Shown here in pieces: positions 1 through 9,353 of a DNA stretch of 64,000 nt. The position numbers and the translations under genes were made by a program. The notes beneath the pieces were generated by a model, which worked only from the letters and a program-made list of their open reading frames with translations, did not search any database and had not been told where the DNA came from. This stretch comes from Membranihabitans marinus (GTDB taxonomy: Bacteria; Bacteroidota; Bacteroidia; Chitinophagales; Saprospiraceae). Each line of letters opens with the position of its first letter. Position 1 is the first letter of the stretch. The stretch is from the NCBI RefSeq assembly GCF_019802045.1, contig NZ_JAHVHU010000005.1, forward strand, positions 62,001-126,000, written 5' to 3'.

Positions 1-29
1 AGTCAACGGAAATATAAATATCAGATAGA

Positions 30-1349
30 TCACAAGATCAACGAAATCACCATCACAACCACAAAAGCCGACACCCCTAATATCAATGTCCCGACCGTCT
101 GAACCTGATTACCCTGTTTTACATTCATCCCCGTCAATTGGGTCACCACCCAGAAAAAACTATCATTTGCGTGTGATACGACAGCCGACCCGGCTCCAAT
201 CGCTAATACAGCCAGCGTCTTTTGAAGCGGCTCCTCCAGGCCAAGTGATGGCATCATCGGAGCCATGATGGAAGCGGTCGTGATGAGCGCCACCGTAGAC
301 GAACCCTGTGTAGTTTTGAGACAAGCAGCCAGCAAAAAAGGAAACAGCAATCCCAGGGAGCCACCGGAGAACAGGCCCGTTATGACATCTCCAATACCGG
401 AATTCTGAAGCATAGAACCGAAAATACCACCCGCTCCTGTGATGAGAATAATGGGCGCTGCGATCAGTAAGGCATCCCCCAACCATCCGGTCGCTGAATA
501 GACTTTATCATCCAGTCTTTCAGGAAGCAGGAGGGACAACCCTACTCCGGTCAGTAAAGCCATCACCGGACTACCAAAAAAGGTCACGTAAGGGTATATC
601 AACCAGTCGGTCGCATCAATGGATGGATAGTCCAGGATGGATTTAGCCACGATCAATAAAATAGGAACTATAATACAAAGCACAGACAATCCCAACCGGG
701 GTTTAGGTGCCGCATCCGGAGCGGTCTCGATATGGATGGGTAACTGTACTTTTGATGCCAGACGGGTCGCAAAGAAATAACAAGGGATCAGAGCCAATAT
801 ACTCACGATCGATCCCCACAGAATCACACTTCCCAGATCAGCGTCAAGCATTCCGGCCGCAGCGATCGGACCGGGTGTCGGTGGGACCATGACATGGGTC
901 GCCATAAGTCCCAACGCAAGTGCTGCTGTCGTACCCGCATAGGCCAGACCCGCTTTTTTGGTCAATGCTTTATTGAGCGAGTTCATAATAATAAATCCAC
1001 TATCCACAAAAACCGGAATGGAGAGGATGTAACCGGTCAGTAACATGGCCAGATGCACGGACTTCTCCCCCACCACCTGGAGCATCCGGGTGGCAATCAC
1101 CATCGCCCCGCCGGACTTTTCAAGCACCGTACCGATAGCCACTCCAAAAAAGATGATCAATCCGATCTTCCCCATGATACTCCCAAAACCATCGTTTACG
1201 GAAGCGATGATTTCCGTGACACCCATGCCGGATATGAAGCCATAGCCGATGGCCGCCAAAAGCAGTACGAAAAAGGGGTGTATCTTCCATCGGACAATAC
1301 CGATAATAATGAAGGTCAGAGCCAGAATGAGGGCGATTGCGTAAATCAT
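30..1349 (-). CDS. GntP-family gluconate/sugar-acid:H+ symporter
   Basis: This is an inner-membrane secondary transporter of the GntP (gluconate permease) family, expected to import gluconate or a related hydroxy acid with protons. The 439-residue product has the usual family length and about 12 hydrophobic segments. The glycine-rich segment around residues 54-82 and the VPPTPGP motif at 155-161 are hallmarks of the family. It is the third of three minus-strand genes, after an SSS symporter and an AGE-type epimerase, with a 308-bp gap before it, so it may have its own promoter. The exact substrate cannot be read from sequence; other GntP members carry idonate, fructuronate or D-serine. Confidence 0.9.
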   Translation of the reverse strand: MIYAIALILALTFIIIGIVRWKIHPFFVLLLAAIGYGFISGMGVTEIIASVNDGFGSIMGKIGLIIFFGVAIGTVLEKSGGAMVIATRMLQVVGEKSVHLAMLLTGYILSIPVFVDSGFIIMNSLNKALTKKAGLAYAGTTAALALGLMATHVMVPPTPGPIAAAGMLDADLGSVILWGSIVSILALIPCYFFATRLASKVQLPIHIETAPDAAPKPRLGLSVLCIIVPILLIVAKSILDYPSIDATDWLIYPYVTFFGSPVMALLTGVGLSLLLPERLDDKVYSATGWLGDALLIAAPIILITGAGGIFGSMLQNSGIGDVITGLFSGGSLGLLFPFLLAACLKTTQGSSTVALITTASIMAPMMPSLGLEEPLQKTLAVLAIGAGSAVVSHANDSFFWVVTQLTGMNVKQGNQVQTVGTLILGVSAFVVVMVISLIL

Positions 1350-1657
1350 CTGTTTTTATTGAAGTAGTTTTGAGTCCCTAAACTACATAAAAAGGGGGAA
1401 TATGGAACCCTTTATTGAATTGGTAGTAGTGCATCTGCCGACCGCCCAATACATATTTCCGAAGTCAGGCCTTAATCAAATCATATTTTTCAGATGCCTT
1501 TAAGTCAATTTTCCGTAGATTCTTATCGCAATGGAAATTGAGCATTTGTGTGGGTATTGGTGATAAGGAAGCTTGGAAAATACCCTTTTTTTAAAGAAGA
1601 AATATTGTGGTCCTCCCCCTAAATCCCCCTCCCAAGGGCCCTCACCCCTCTTTATAC
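1350..1657. repeat. Intergenic region with a C-rich repeat
   Basis: This 308-bp gap between the AGE epimerase and GntP genes has no credible gene. Positions 1611-1650 hold a C-rich stretch (CCTCCCCCT, AAATCCCCCT, AAGGGCC) that resembles a short repeat often found between genes in Bacteroidota genomes; that comparison is from memory. The remainder is AT-rich and probably carries the GntP promoter, but no clear TAnnTTTG box was identified. Confidence 0.4.
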
Positions 1658-2869
1658 TCATCGCGGCTCAACTGAGTGGGACAACATTCTCTCCAGCACC
1701 CTTATATTCATCATTAAATGCCGGGGATGGTGATAATTTTCAAATCGATCCACCTGATGATGTTCCTCCATGATCCGGTCTCCGCCATTCACCCACAGCC
1801 GGTTCCGGTGGTCATGCAGAATAAAATTTTCCCGTACATAGGGATACACCCGGTCAAACCATCGCATCGCCCAGGGGTCCCTGTTTTTCGCAATCATGAG
1901 CATCAACCCGGTCAGCACCTCCTCTTGAGCCCACAGCACCTTATCGGTCAACCATTTGTTCTCCGTGACATGGGTCAGCTCATGAAAAAACCCTCCATAC
2001 ACTCCATCCCACGATAATTCAACATGGCGCTTAAACAGGTCAGCTGCTTTTTCATACAATAAATTGTCTTCCCTTCGTTCCGCTTCAGCCATGATCATCC
2101 ACAGCACCTCCATGCCATGCCCGGTGTAAGCAAACTGATCCAGGGGCGACTCCGGTAATGTCAGATCATGATTCAGATACTCAATGAGTAAATTAAACCT
2201 GGGATGCAGATGATGCTCCAGCAATGCCTCAATACTGCGGTCCGATAGGTTCCTGACCACCGGGTCGTCCTTCTGATCCAGCATCTGACCACACAAATTC
2301 AATATGATCATCCAATGACCTAAAACCCGGGGCGCCTGAAGTGTAGTTTCTGACGTGGTATAATGTGGGCTGTATTGGTATTTTTTTCGGTCGTATTCTT
2401 CAACACAATTCAAAAGAATCGACTTCGCTTTATCCCAATACATTTCTCGACCGCTAGCTGCCGAATAGGCAGTCAGACCCTCCGCAATGAAAAGCGCGCC
2501 ATAGATATCCGGCGTTTGATCTTTGATTGGATACCCTTCTCGAGAATAGCCCCATGGCCAATACGGATATTCCGAAGACTCCACCTCCCATAGAAAAGCA
2601 ATCGTTTTGTCTGCTTTATCCAGGTATTTTTTCTGCTGACCAAAATGACGATAGAGGTACGAATAGACCCATATCCCCCGACCATCGTACCAGGTGCGTT
2701 TAATCTGAGAGACCTGGTTCCCCGATTGGTCCGTGTGGCACATAAACCCACCAAACTTTTCATCATAAATGTGTGTATCGAGATATGGGAGGAAGTCATC
2801 AAAGAGATCTTGTCTGTAAATCTCCAATAATTCATTGATCGAGTATCCCGCTAATTGCATTTGATCCAA
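1658..2869 (-). CDS. AGE-family N-acylglucosamine 2-epimerase
   Basis: This is a cytoplasmic (alpha/alpha)6-barrel epimerase or isomerase of the N-acylglucosamine 2-epimerase family (403 residues, the usual length). Family features visible are WYDGRG..WVYSYLY at 60-73, GHGMEVLW at 250-257 and the C-terminal HHPRHLMM at 380-387, which place the conserved histidines of the active site. Members interconvert N-acetylmannosamine and N-acetylglucosamine, or act on mannose, cellobiose or sulfoquinovose. Its position 103 bp downstream of an SSS-type symporter on the same strand favours a role in using an imported amino sugar or sialic-acid-derived sugar. Substrate specificity is an inference. Confidence 0.88.
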   Translation of the reverse strand: MDQMQLAGYSINELLEIYRQDLFDDFLPYLDTHIYDEKFGGFMCHTDQSGNQVSQIKRTWYDGRGIWVYSYLYRHFGQQKKYLDKADKTIAFLWEVESSEYPYWPWGYSREGYPIKDQTPDIYGALFIAEGLTAYSAASGREMYWDKAKSILLNCVEEYDRKKYQYSPHYTTSETTLQAPRVLGHWMIILNLCGQMLDQKDDPVVRNLSDRSIEALLEHHLHPRFNLLIEYLNHDLTLPESPLDQFAYTGHGMEVLWMIMAEAERREDNLLYEKAADLFKRHVELSWDGVYGGFFHELTHVTENKWLTDKVLWAQEEVLTGLMLMIAKNRDPWAMRWFDRVYPYVRENFILHDHRNRLWVNGGDRIMEEHHQVDRFENYHHPRHLMMNIRVLERMLSHSVEPR

Positions 2870-2972
2870 AATCTAGCTATTTAACTTGCTCGCAGACAAA
2901 AAACAATATATGGTTGTTTTAATCTGCCATCTAACATTTTTGTTCTTCGATGTGTCGGCATCTAATGATTCC

Positions 2973-4445
2973 TTATTTATCCAGATTTAAAGAACTGATT
3001 AATTCCTCCACTTCTTCCGATACCGGTTTTTTCACGATATATGCATACCCTACATAAATGACCAACGAAGTAATAATCGGGCCACTCAGTTCCCATCCAT
3101 AGGAAACCGCAAACGCCAGTTTAAACAACGCAAACGTTGTCAATCCTCCGAAAATGGAAAGCAACGCGGCGGTACTGTCACTGTGCTTGAATCTTGGTAA
3201 CAGTCCCAAAATCATAGGTACGGATATAGGACCAAGCAAGGCCGAAAACCAGGTAATAATCAATCCAATCACACCGCCGAATGAACTGGAGTTCCACGCG
3301 ATGATGATCGTGATCAGAATAAATACAAAAGTTGTCACCCGGGCCACAGCTAACATTCGCGATTGCGAAAATCCTTTGATTTTTTTCATAAAAACAGGCA
3401 TTATGTCCCGGGTAATGACCGCTGAAATAGTATTGGCATCCGAAGAGACCATGGACAGCGTATTAGAAAACAGTGAAGCAAGCAACAACCCCGTAATCCC
3501 TGCCGGTAAAAATTCGATCGCCATCAGCGAATAAGATTGCGTGGGATCTTCAAGATCCGGAAAAAAGATCGGCGCCGCAAACATGGGAAAAAACAATATA
3601 AATGGCCAGATAAGATAAAGTATCATCGAAAGCATGCTGGCCTTTCGGGCGACCTGCCCCGAAGATGATGAAATAAAACGGGTCGCCAGATTCCATGTTC
3701 CTCCGCTATAACTAAAAAAAGCAATGACCATAAAACCAATTGAGAACCCAAAGGTATACGGATCATTGTACGGCTGAGAATTAGCGGCAGGCAACTGGTC
3801 CCACATTGACACCACACCTCCCATGCCATCACCCAAATGCTGTAATATAACCACGAACATGATGATCCCGGAAACGAACTGAATGATAAATGAAAAGAGG
3901 TCGTTCACTACATCGGCCCACAACCCGCCGATGGTGATGTATATCAGGGTAACCACCCCGGAAATAGCAATTCCGGAACCAATAGAAAGACCTGTAAATA
4001 CGTTTAACAAAATGCCTATGGCTGCCCATTTGGCACCAATATCGAATAGTTTTACAATCACGCCACTCCAGGCCATCACTTGCTGGGTAGGTAAATTGTA
4101 TCGCGTTAGCAAATATTCTGTTGGTGACTGGATCCCGGTCTTGGACCGCAATCGTGCCCAGCGTGGGGCTATGAAAAAAGTTGTACCTATCATGGCAATC
4201 GCGATTCCGACCGCCCACCATATATATATGGTCAGTCCATGGGTATAGGCAATCGCTGCATAGGCCACGAAAACCACTCCGCTATAGCCCGACACATGAT
4301 GGGATATCCCGGACAACCACCACGGTAGATTACCACCGGCAGTATAGAAATCAGCCGAAGACCGCACCCTGAAATAGGCCCAGACTCCAATACCAATTAA
4401 AACCAAAAAATAAGAAGCTAGCACTATATAGTCGACATTCTCCAT
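2973..4445 (-). CDS. Sodium:solute symporter (SSS family)
   Basis: The 490-residue product is an inner-membrane Na+-coupled symporter of the SSS family, with about 13 predicted transmembrane segments. It has the typical N-terminal segment with SSADFYTAGGNLPWWLSGIS near residues 29-48 and the conserved GGLWADVVND region near 170-180. The family includes sugar, sialic acid, proline and pantothenate carriers. Because the next gene on this strand encodes an AGE epimerase, a sugar or sialic-acid substrate is the best inference. It lies divergent from pssA, with about 200 bp between them. It appears to be the first gene of the local transport/epimerase group. Confidence 0.9.
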   Translation of the reverse strand: MENVDYIVLASYFLVLIGIGVWAYFRVRSSADFYTAGGNLPWWLSGISHHVSGYSGVVFVAYAAIAYTHGLTIYIWWAVGIAIAMIGTTFFIAPRWARLRSKTGIQSPTEYLLTRYNLPTQQVMAWSGVIVKLFDIGAKWAAIGILLNVFTGLSIGSGIAISGVVTLIYITIGGLWADVVNDLFSFIIQFVSGIIMFVVILQHLGDGMGGVVSMWDQLPAANSQPYNDPYTFGFSIGFMVIAFFSYSGGTWNLATRFISSSSGQVARKASMLSMILYLIWPFILFFPMFAAPIFFPDLEDPTQSYSLMAIEFLPAGITGLLLASLFSNTLSMVSSDANTISAVITRDIMPVFMKKIKGFSQSRMLAVARVTTFVFILITIIIAWNSSSFGGVIGLIITWFSALLGPISVPMILGLLPRFKHSDSTAALLSIFGGLTTFALFKLAFAVSYGWELSGPIITSLVIYVGYAYIVKKPVSEEVEELISSLNLDK

Positions 4446-4647
4446 TGATCCTTTTTTAAGTTAACGTTACCGAAATTACGAATAACTTTTAGATCTCCAA
4501 AAATTTCTTTTATTTGGTCTCTTTTGAAACCACATAATGGGGTCGGGCCACTTTGATTAATTTTTTGTTAAGATATTGATTTGATCGGTGAAGCGGTGGA
4601 ATTTTAACTTATTTACGAGTAGTTTCTGATTAAGATTGAAGAGTATT

Positions 4648-5352
4648 ATGTTTTCTTGGCCCAACATCTTTACACTGTTGAATTTGGTATGCGGTTGTAT
4701 AGCGCTGTTTGGCATATTTTACGAATCATCGTGGGTAGTCATCATCACTTTTGGACTGGCCTTGATTTTTGATTTTCTGGATGGTTTTTCAGCGCGTCTC
4801 TTATCTCAAACCAGTGAACTGGGAAAGCAGCTTGATTCATTGGCTGATTTAATTTCTTTTGGTGTCTTTCCTACTTTTTTACTGATCGACATTGTCGAAC
4901 GATCTGTGGAAATCAGGGAATGGCCGGTTTATGGTCTTATATTTTTGTTAGCAGCTGGAGCAGCTCTGCGCCTGGCCCGTTTCAATACCGGGAAAGAAGG
5001 AGATAGTGGTTTTATGGGCATGCCCAGTCCCGCGATGGCCATGACAGTTTTTGCGATTTGGGTTAACCTGGATAATACGGTTTATCCATCGTTGGAAATG
5101 CTGTCGGACCCGGTGTTCATTCTCATTTTATCTCTATTCCTGACCTTTATGATGAACATATCGCTTCGGTTTATAAAATTTTCATTGGGTAATTCGTATA
5201 CCTTGGATCAGATCTTAAGCCTCTTATTAATTCTCATATTTCTCGGCGGGCTATTCGTTAACTGGCGGTTAGCGGTATTGATTACTTCCTTATCTTATAT
5301 CATATTATCCCTGTTATTCCCCTTGTTTTCCCGTTCAGCCAGGTCATCCTAA
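4648..5352 (+). CDS. pssA: CDP-diacylglycerol--serine O-phosphatidyltransferase
   Basis: This integral membrane enzyme condenses CDP-diacylglycerol and serine to phosphatidylserine, the precursor of phosphatidylethanolamine. The CDP-alcohol phosphatidyltransferase signature DG-x2-AR-x8-G-x3-D-x3-D is complete (first DG about 45 residues from the N-terminus), including the catalytic aspartates. About eight hydrophobic segments follow. I start at the ATG at 4648, giving 234 residues; an in-frame TTG at 4636 would add four residues. It is a single gene, divergent from the SSS symporter, with 284 bp of non-coding DNA after it that includes a small TCTCCA/TGGAGA hairpin near 5431 and no clear terminator. 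Confidence 0.92.
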   Translation: MFSWPNIFTLLNLVCGCIALFGIFYESSWVVIITFGLALIFDFLDGFSARLLSQTSELGKQLDSLADLISFGVFPTFLLIDIVERSVEIREWPVYGLIFLLAAGAALRLARFNTGKEGDSGFMGMPSPAMAMTVFAIWVNLDNTVYPSLEMLSDPVFILILSLFLTFMMNISLRFIKFSLGNSYTLDQILSLLLILIFLGGLFVNWRLAVLITSLSYIILSLLFPLFSRSARSS

Positions 5353-5636
5353 AGTCAAGAACTTCCTGAATTGGACCAGCCCAGATCATAAATCCAGCTT
5401 CTATTTTTGAATGCAAGTTGTTGCAGTCTCCATAGTGGAGATAGCACAAGACCAAATGTTGATGTGAGCTCAATGAGGGAAGAAAACAGATTGATTCGCA
5501 ACTACTCCGGATTAATTCCTCTAATATTTCAAAAAAAATGAATTATTTTATCTTTCTTTCGGTTATTGTTATAATTCACGACACCGAAGCCTTATGGAAC
5601 TTATCTAAACAGCTTAATTGACCTTAACTAAAAGCC

Positions 5637-6221
5637 ATGCTTGTTCTTTCTCTTAATGATTGGTGGGGCACACTCTCGGGAACCGGGCAATTCTTCTGGG
5701 GATTCGCGTTATTTTCATCGGCATTATTTCTCATTGTATTTGTGATCAATTTGTTGGGGTTTGATGCAGACAGTGACGTTGAAACAGGTACCGATGCAGA
5801 TTCAGGAGGTGGTTTCCCTATATTCAGCCTGAAAGCTCTGACGGCATTCATGACTTTTTTCAGTTGGACCAGTGTGTTGTTGATTGGTGAAGGTCGTTCA
5901 CTTTGGCAAATTATCCCCTACTCATTCCTTTCCGGGCTTGTTGCAATGGTTCTGGTCGTTTTTTTAATGAAAAAATTCTCCGATTTCACCGAATCGGGGA
6001 CCGCAGATACGCTCGATCTTATTTTTGAAAAAGGCAGTGTATATTTACCCATACCACCGGATCAGCAGGGAAAAGGGAAGGTGCACGTGACACTAAACAG
6101 GAGTCTACGTGAGATGAATGCCGTGACACAGGATCATGAAAAAATTCATACCGGAGAGAAAGTCCGGGTACTGGAAGTATTACCCGAGAATGTACTATTG
6201 GTGGAAAAAGTTGAAAATTGA
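5637..6221 (+). CDS. NfeD/YqiJ-like membrane protein with OB-fold tail
   Basis: This 194-residue inner-membrane protein has hydrophobic segments around residues 12-36, 65-85 and 88-110. A soluble C-terminal part (about 130-194) has the GKGKVHVTLN...GEKVRVLEVLPENVLLVE pattern of the small OB-fold of NfeD/YqiJ proteins. NfeD-like proteins are usually encoded next to flotillins or stomatins and are thought to bind them at the membrane. Here the flotillin follows 81 bp downstream on the same strand, which supports this call. A short acidic loop (DADSDVETGTDADS) lies after the first membrane segment. Function is from family knowledge; the overall sequence is divergent. Confidence 0.75.
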   Translation: MLVLSLNDWWGTLSGTGQFFWGFALFSSALFLIVFVINLLGFDADSDVETGTDADSGGGFPIFSLKALTAFMTFFSWTSVLLIGEGRSLWQIIPYSFLSGLVAMVLVVFLMKKFSDFTESGTADTLDLIFEKGSVYLPIPPDQQGKGKVHVTLNRSLREMNAVTQDHEKIHTGEKVRVLEVLPENVLLVEKVEN

Positions 6222-6302
6222 ATAGACAAAATGATTTGTGTGTTCTGAAAATTTAAAATTTCATATGTCAAAATAAATATTAACCACATAAATCAAAGAA
6301 AA

Positions 6303-7820
6303 ATGGGCTTAGACACATCTTTAATATTAATCGCAGGGCTGATCGGTTTGGCCATATTACTGATCTTATTGTTCATCACGCGTTACAAGCGATGTCCTTC
6401 AGATAAAATTCTTGTCATTTACGGAAAAACAGGCAGCGGATCAGCCCGAACCTTAGCGGGTGGAGCTGCTTTCGTGTGGCCGGTCATTCAGGATTATGCC
6501 TATCTGGATTTATCACCGATTTCCATTGATGTAGATTTGCGCAATGCATTGAGTCGACAGAATATCCGGATCAATGTGCCCTCTCGCTTTACCGTCGCCA
6601 TTTCCAATCAGGAAGGGACCATGGTCAACGCAGCAGAACGTCTGCTGGGGAAATCCACCAATGAGATTCGGGATATCTGTAAAGACATTATTTTCGGACA
6701 ACTGCGGGTGGTCGTTGCCACCATGGACATTGAGGAGATCAATGCAGACCGCGACAAATTCCTCTCCAATGTGGCTTCTAACGTAGGCAGTGAACTGAAG
6801 AAAATCGGATTGACATTGATTAACGTAAATGTCACCGACATCGAAGATGAATCAGGTTATATTGAAGCACTGGGTAAAGAAGCTGCTGCTCATGCGGTGA
6901 ACGAAGCCAAAGTCCGGGTTGCGGAAAAAGAAAGGGAAGGATCCGTTGGTGAATCGTTAGCCTATAAGGAGCGACGCATCAAGGTAGCGAGTTATGAAGC
7001 AGAAGCTGTTTCGGGGGAAGCCGATGCCAAGAAAACCTCCCGTGTACGAATCGCTGATGCGGATGCCGAAGCCATTGAAGGTGAAAATGAGGCAAAAATT
7101 AAAGTAGCCATGTCCAATTCCATACGACGGGAAAAAGAAGCCGAAGCCCTGAGCCGGGCAACTGCATCCGAAAAAATTCAGGCAGCAAAAGCCCTGGAAG
7201 AATCATATCAAGCGGAAAAAGAAGCGGAAATGGCGCGGGCAGCCCGGGAAAAAGCGCGCCAGGAAGCCGACGAAATCGTCAATGCAGAAATTGAGAAACG
7301 GAAAATTGCTATTGCTGCAGAAGCCGAAGCAGAGAAAAAGCGTTTAATCGCCAAGGGAGAAGCCGATGCGATTTATATGAAAAAAGAAGCTGAAGCACGC
7401 GGTATGCTAGAGATTCTGAGCAAGCAATCCGAAGGGTTCGATAAGATCGTGAAAGCAACGAATGGGAACACTCAGGATGCCGTTTTGATGCTTATAGCAG
7501 ACAAACTGGAAGAACTGGTCAAAATGCAGGTGGAAGCGATCAAGAACATTAAAATCGATAAAGTCACGGTATGGGAGGGCGGCTCAGACGGCAATGGCGA
7601 AGCAACCAAAAGTTCGACCGCCAATTTCATTAGCAATCTATACCGGTCTGTTCCACCGATGCATGATGTATTTGACATGGCGGGAATGAACCTGCCGCAG
7701 TACCTGGGATCAAAGGCACCCGAACAAAACCACCATGAGGATGCTTCCGTGGATGATTCCGCGGAAGATGTTCCATCGGGTGTCGTCAATACAAAAAGAA
7801 ACGGAAAGGAGAAAATGTAG
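6303..7820 (+). CDS. Flotillin (SPFH-domain membrane scaffold)
   Basis: The 505-residue protein has an N-terminal membrane segment (about 5-27), an SPFH/Band 7 domain (about 30-200) and a long charged coiled coil rich in Ala-Glu repeats (about 200-370), the standard flotillin/YqiK layout. Flotillins organise membrane microdomains and affect envelope protein assembly and membrane fluidity. The C-terminal 130 residues are less conserved and low in complexity. It is most likely co-transcribed with the NfeD-like gene upstream. The gene is followed by a repeat island at 7826-8010 and faces the TonB-like gene on the other strand. Confidence 0.92.
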   Translation: MGLDTSLILIAGLIGLAILLILLFITRYKRCPSDKILVIYGKTGSGSARTLAGGAAFVWPVIQDYAYLDLSPISIDVDLRNALSRQNIRINVPSRFTVAISNQEGTMVNAAERLLGKSTNEIRDICKDIIFGQLRVVVATMDIEEINADRDKFLSNVASNVGSELKKIGLTLINVNVTDIEDESGYIEALGKEAAAHAVNEAKVRVAEKEREGSVGESLAYKERRIKVASYEAEAVSGEADAKKTSRVRIADADAEAIEGENEAKIKVAMSNSIRREKEAEALSRATASEKIQAAKALEESYQAEKEAEMARAAREKARQEADEIVNAEIEKRKIAIAAEAEAEKKRLIAKGEADAIYMKKEAEARGMLEILSKQSEGFDKIVKATNGNTQDAVLMLIADKLEELVKMQVEAIKNIKIDKVTVWEGGSDGNGEATKSSTANFISNLYRSVPPMHDVFDMAGMNLPQYLGSKAPEQNHHEDASVDDSAEDVPSGVVNTKRNGKEKM

Positions 7821-7825
7821 TCGAA

Positions 7826-8010
7826 ACATCGAGCACTTGGGGCTCGGGAAAGAATAGATAGCAGCTCTTGGGTAACCCGGGAAGCATGAGCTCCAGCTCA
7901 TGGGGAGCTCAGGAAGCATAAGCTCCAGCTCTAGGGTATAAATCCATCTTTAAGGAGCTGAAGCTCCTTCCACCCGGGGACTCCAGATCTTGGGAACTCC
8001 CGGAGGAGAT
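7826..8010. repeat. Island of GGAGCT/AGCTCC palindromes (copy 1)
   Basis: The convergent gap between the flotillin and TonB-like genes is filled with short palindromes built on the same core. ATGAGCT-cc-AGCTCAT lies at 7886-7901, a related AGCTCCAGCTCT stretch near 7921, and AAGGAGCT-ga-AGCTCCTT at 7952-7969. Related blocks occur at 16240-16400, 17930-18075 and 38215-38290, always between genes. No open reading frame or T-run terminator accompanies them. Confidence 0.7.
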
Positions 8011-8012
8011 TA

Positions 8013-8840
8013 TTACTTCACCTTAAAGTCAAATGTAATCGTCCCGCACTGTCTGCTTACGGTACTTTCAGAGAACCGATATTGCTTCGCAAACTTCAAT
8101 GCCGTCGTTACCAGGTCCGAATCTCCTGTGGTACTTCCTCTTTGCGTGAAATCAGCACTGATCACTTTTCCAGTATCACCAACGCATACCCGGACTACCA
8201 CCCGGCCCGTTTTCTGAGATCTTTCAACCACCTGGGGTTTGTATTGAATTTTTCGTCCACCCAGGCCGCCCCCCACAGAACCACTTCCGGTGGATAGGCC
8301 TTCCAGGTTATCAGAATTGGGATCGCCGAGTGGATCTCCCTGATTACCTTCGGTATCGGTCTCTCCTTTCCCGCCACCAAATAAGTCGCCAAATTGTTTT
8401 TTGGCTTCATCGTATTCTGCCTTTTTCTTCGCTTCTGCTTCCTGCCGGCGCTGTTCTTCCAGTTTTTCTTGACGTTCCTTCTCCGCTTTTTTACGCGCTT
8501 CCTCCTCTTCTTTTTTCTTAAGTGCAATCGCATTCGGATCTTCCTGGGTCACCACTTCATCTTCCACGGCTTGTTCTTCTACAGGTTCGGGTTCGGCAGG
8601 TTCTGGAATCTCCTCCACAGGCTGTGGTGGAACCTCCTCTTCCTGCTGTGTATCCGGTTGATCGTCACCCCGTCCCATATCAGGCATACCAAAACTCACT
8701 AGAATTCCTTCTTCGCCGGGCGGGGGCACCTGGAAAGACATAAATGGCACGAGTAATAAGATAATCAATACGATATTAACAATCACACTGACCCTTCGTG
8801 CTTTTTTCCGATCCTTTGGATGTGTTTCAAATTCTGTCAT
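8013..8840 (-). CDS. TonB/TolA-like energy transducer protein
   Basis: The 275-residue protein has one N-terminal transmembrane anchor (about 18-38), a periplasm-spanning region rich in Pro/Glu and then Lys/Glu/Ala/Arg (about 60-150), a Gly/Ser/Asp linker, and a small C-terminal domain (about 200-275). This is the architecture of TonB or TolA. Two cysteines in the C-terminal domain (VRVCVG and RQCGTI) could form a disulfide. It follows exbB and exbD on the same strand, with a 108-bp gap after exbD. It probably transmits proton-motive force to outer-membrane partners; TonB versus TolA role cannot be decided from sequence. Confidence 0.82.
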   Translation of the reverse strand: MTEFETHPKDRKKARRVSVIVNIVLIILLLVPFMSFQVPPPGEEGILVSFGMPDMGRGDDQPDTQQEEEVPPQPVEEIPEPAEPEPVEEQAVEDEVVTQEDPNAIALKKKEEEEARKKAEKERQEKLEEQRRQEAEAKKKAEYDEAKKQFGDLFGGGKGETDTEGNQGDPLGDPNSDNLEGLSTGSGSVGGGLGGRKIQYKPQVVERSQKTGRVVVRVCVGDTGKVISADFTQRGSTTGDSDLVTTALKFAKQYRFSESTVSRQCGTITFDFKVK

Positions 8841-8948
8841 GACTTTTTAAGATTTATAAGGAGCGACGCAGCCGATCACCGTTTCCACATGGACCCCATA
8901 AGGACTGTAGCATGCCTGGAATTCCTTTTATGCCTTCACTAAAATGTC

Positions 8949-9350
8949 TTAGCGGGCCGGATCTGTCGCAATAATCGCCTGAGCACCCAATCGATTCGCC
9001 AAATCCATCACCTGCACGGTATAACTAAGCTGGCTGGTCTTATCGGCCGCAATGACGACCGTCGGTTTTTTCTCAGCTCCTTTCTGGAATTCAACACGTA
9101 ATTGCTGTTCAATGTTCCCAAGACTCATTTCTTTTCCATTGAGGTAATAGCTTCCATTGTTTTTTATAGATATGGTAAATGACTGGGGAGCCACGGTTTT
9201 GGAACTACTACTGGGTAAAGTAAGCCGCAATGCATTGGGGCTCACCAACGTTGAAGTCAGCATGAAAAATATCAGCAGCAAAAAGATAATGTCTGTCAAG
9301 GACGACATACTAAATTCTGCGCTGACCTTACTTCTTTTTTTAAGTGCCAT
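8949..9350 (-). CDS. exbD: ExbD/TolR family biopolymer transport protein
   Basis: This 133-residue inner-membrane protein is part of the proton channel that drives TonB- or Tol-type systems. A single transmembrane segment (about 16-40) carries the conserved aspartate in MSSLTDIIFLLLIFFMLTS, the proton-carrying residue of ExbD/TolR. A periplasmic domain follows (about 45-133). It begins only 3 bp after the exbB stop codon, so the two are translationally linked. ExbD and TolR are not separable by sequence alone. Confidence 0.93.
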   Translation of the reverse strand: MALKKRSKVSAEFSMSSLTDIIFLLLIFFMLTSTLVSPNALRLTLPSSSSKTVAPQSFTISIKNNGSYYLNGKEMSLGNIEQQLRVEFQKGAEKKPTVVIAADKTSQLSYTVQVMDLANRLGAQAIIATDPAR

Positions 9351-9353
9351 AAA

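Noticed and set aside
4462-4469. TAACGTTA palindrome as an operator upstream of the SSS gene
   Set aside because: An 8-bp palindrome is too short to support an operator, and no LacI-type regulator is seen nearby.
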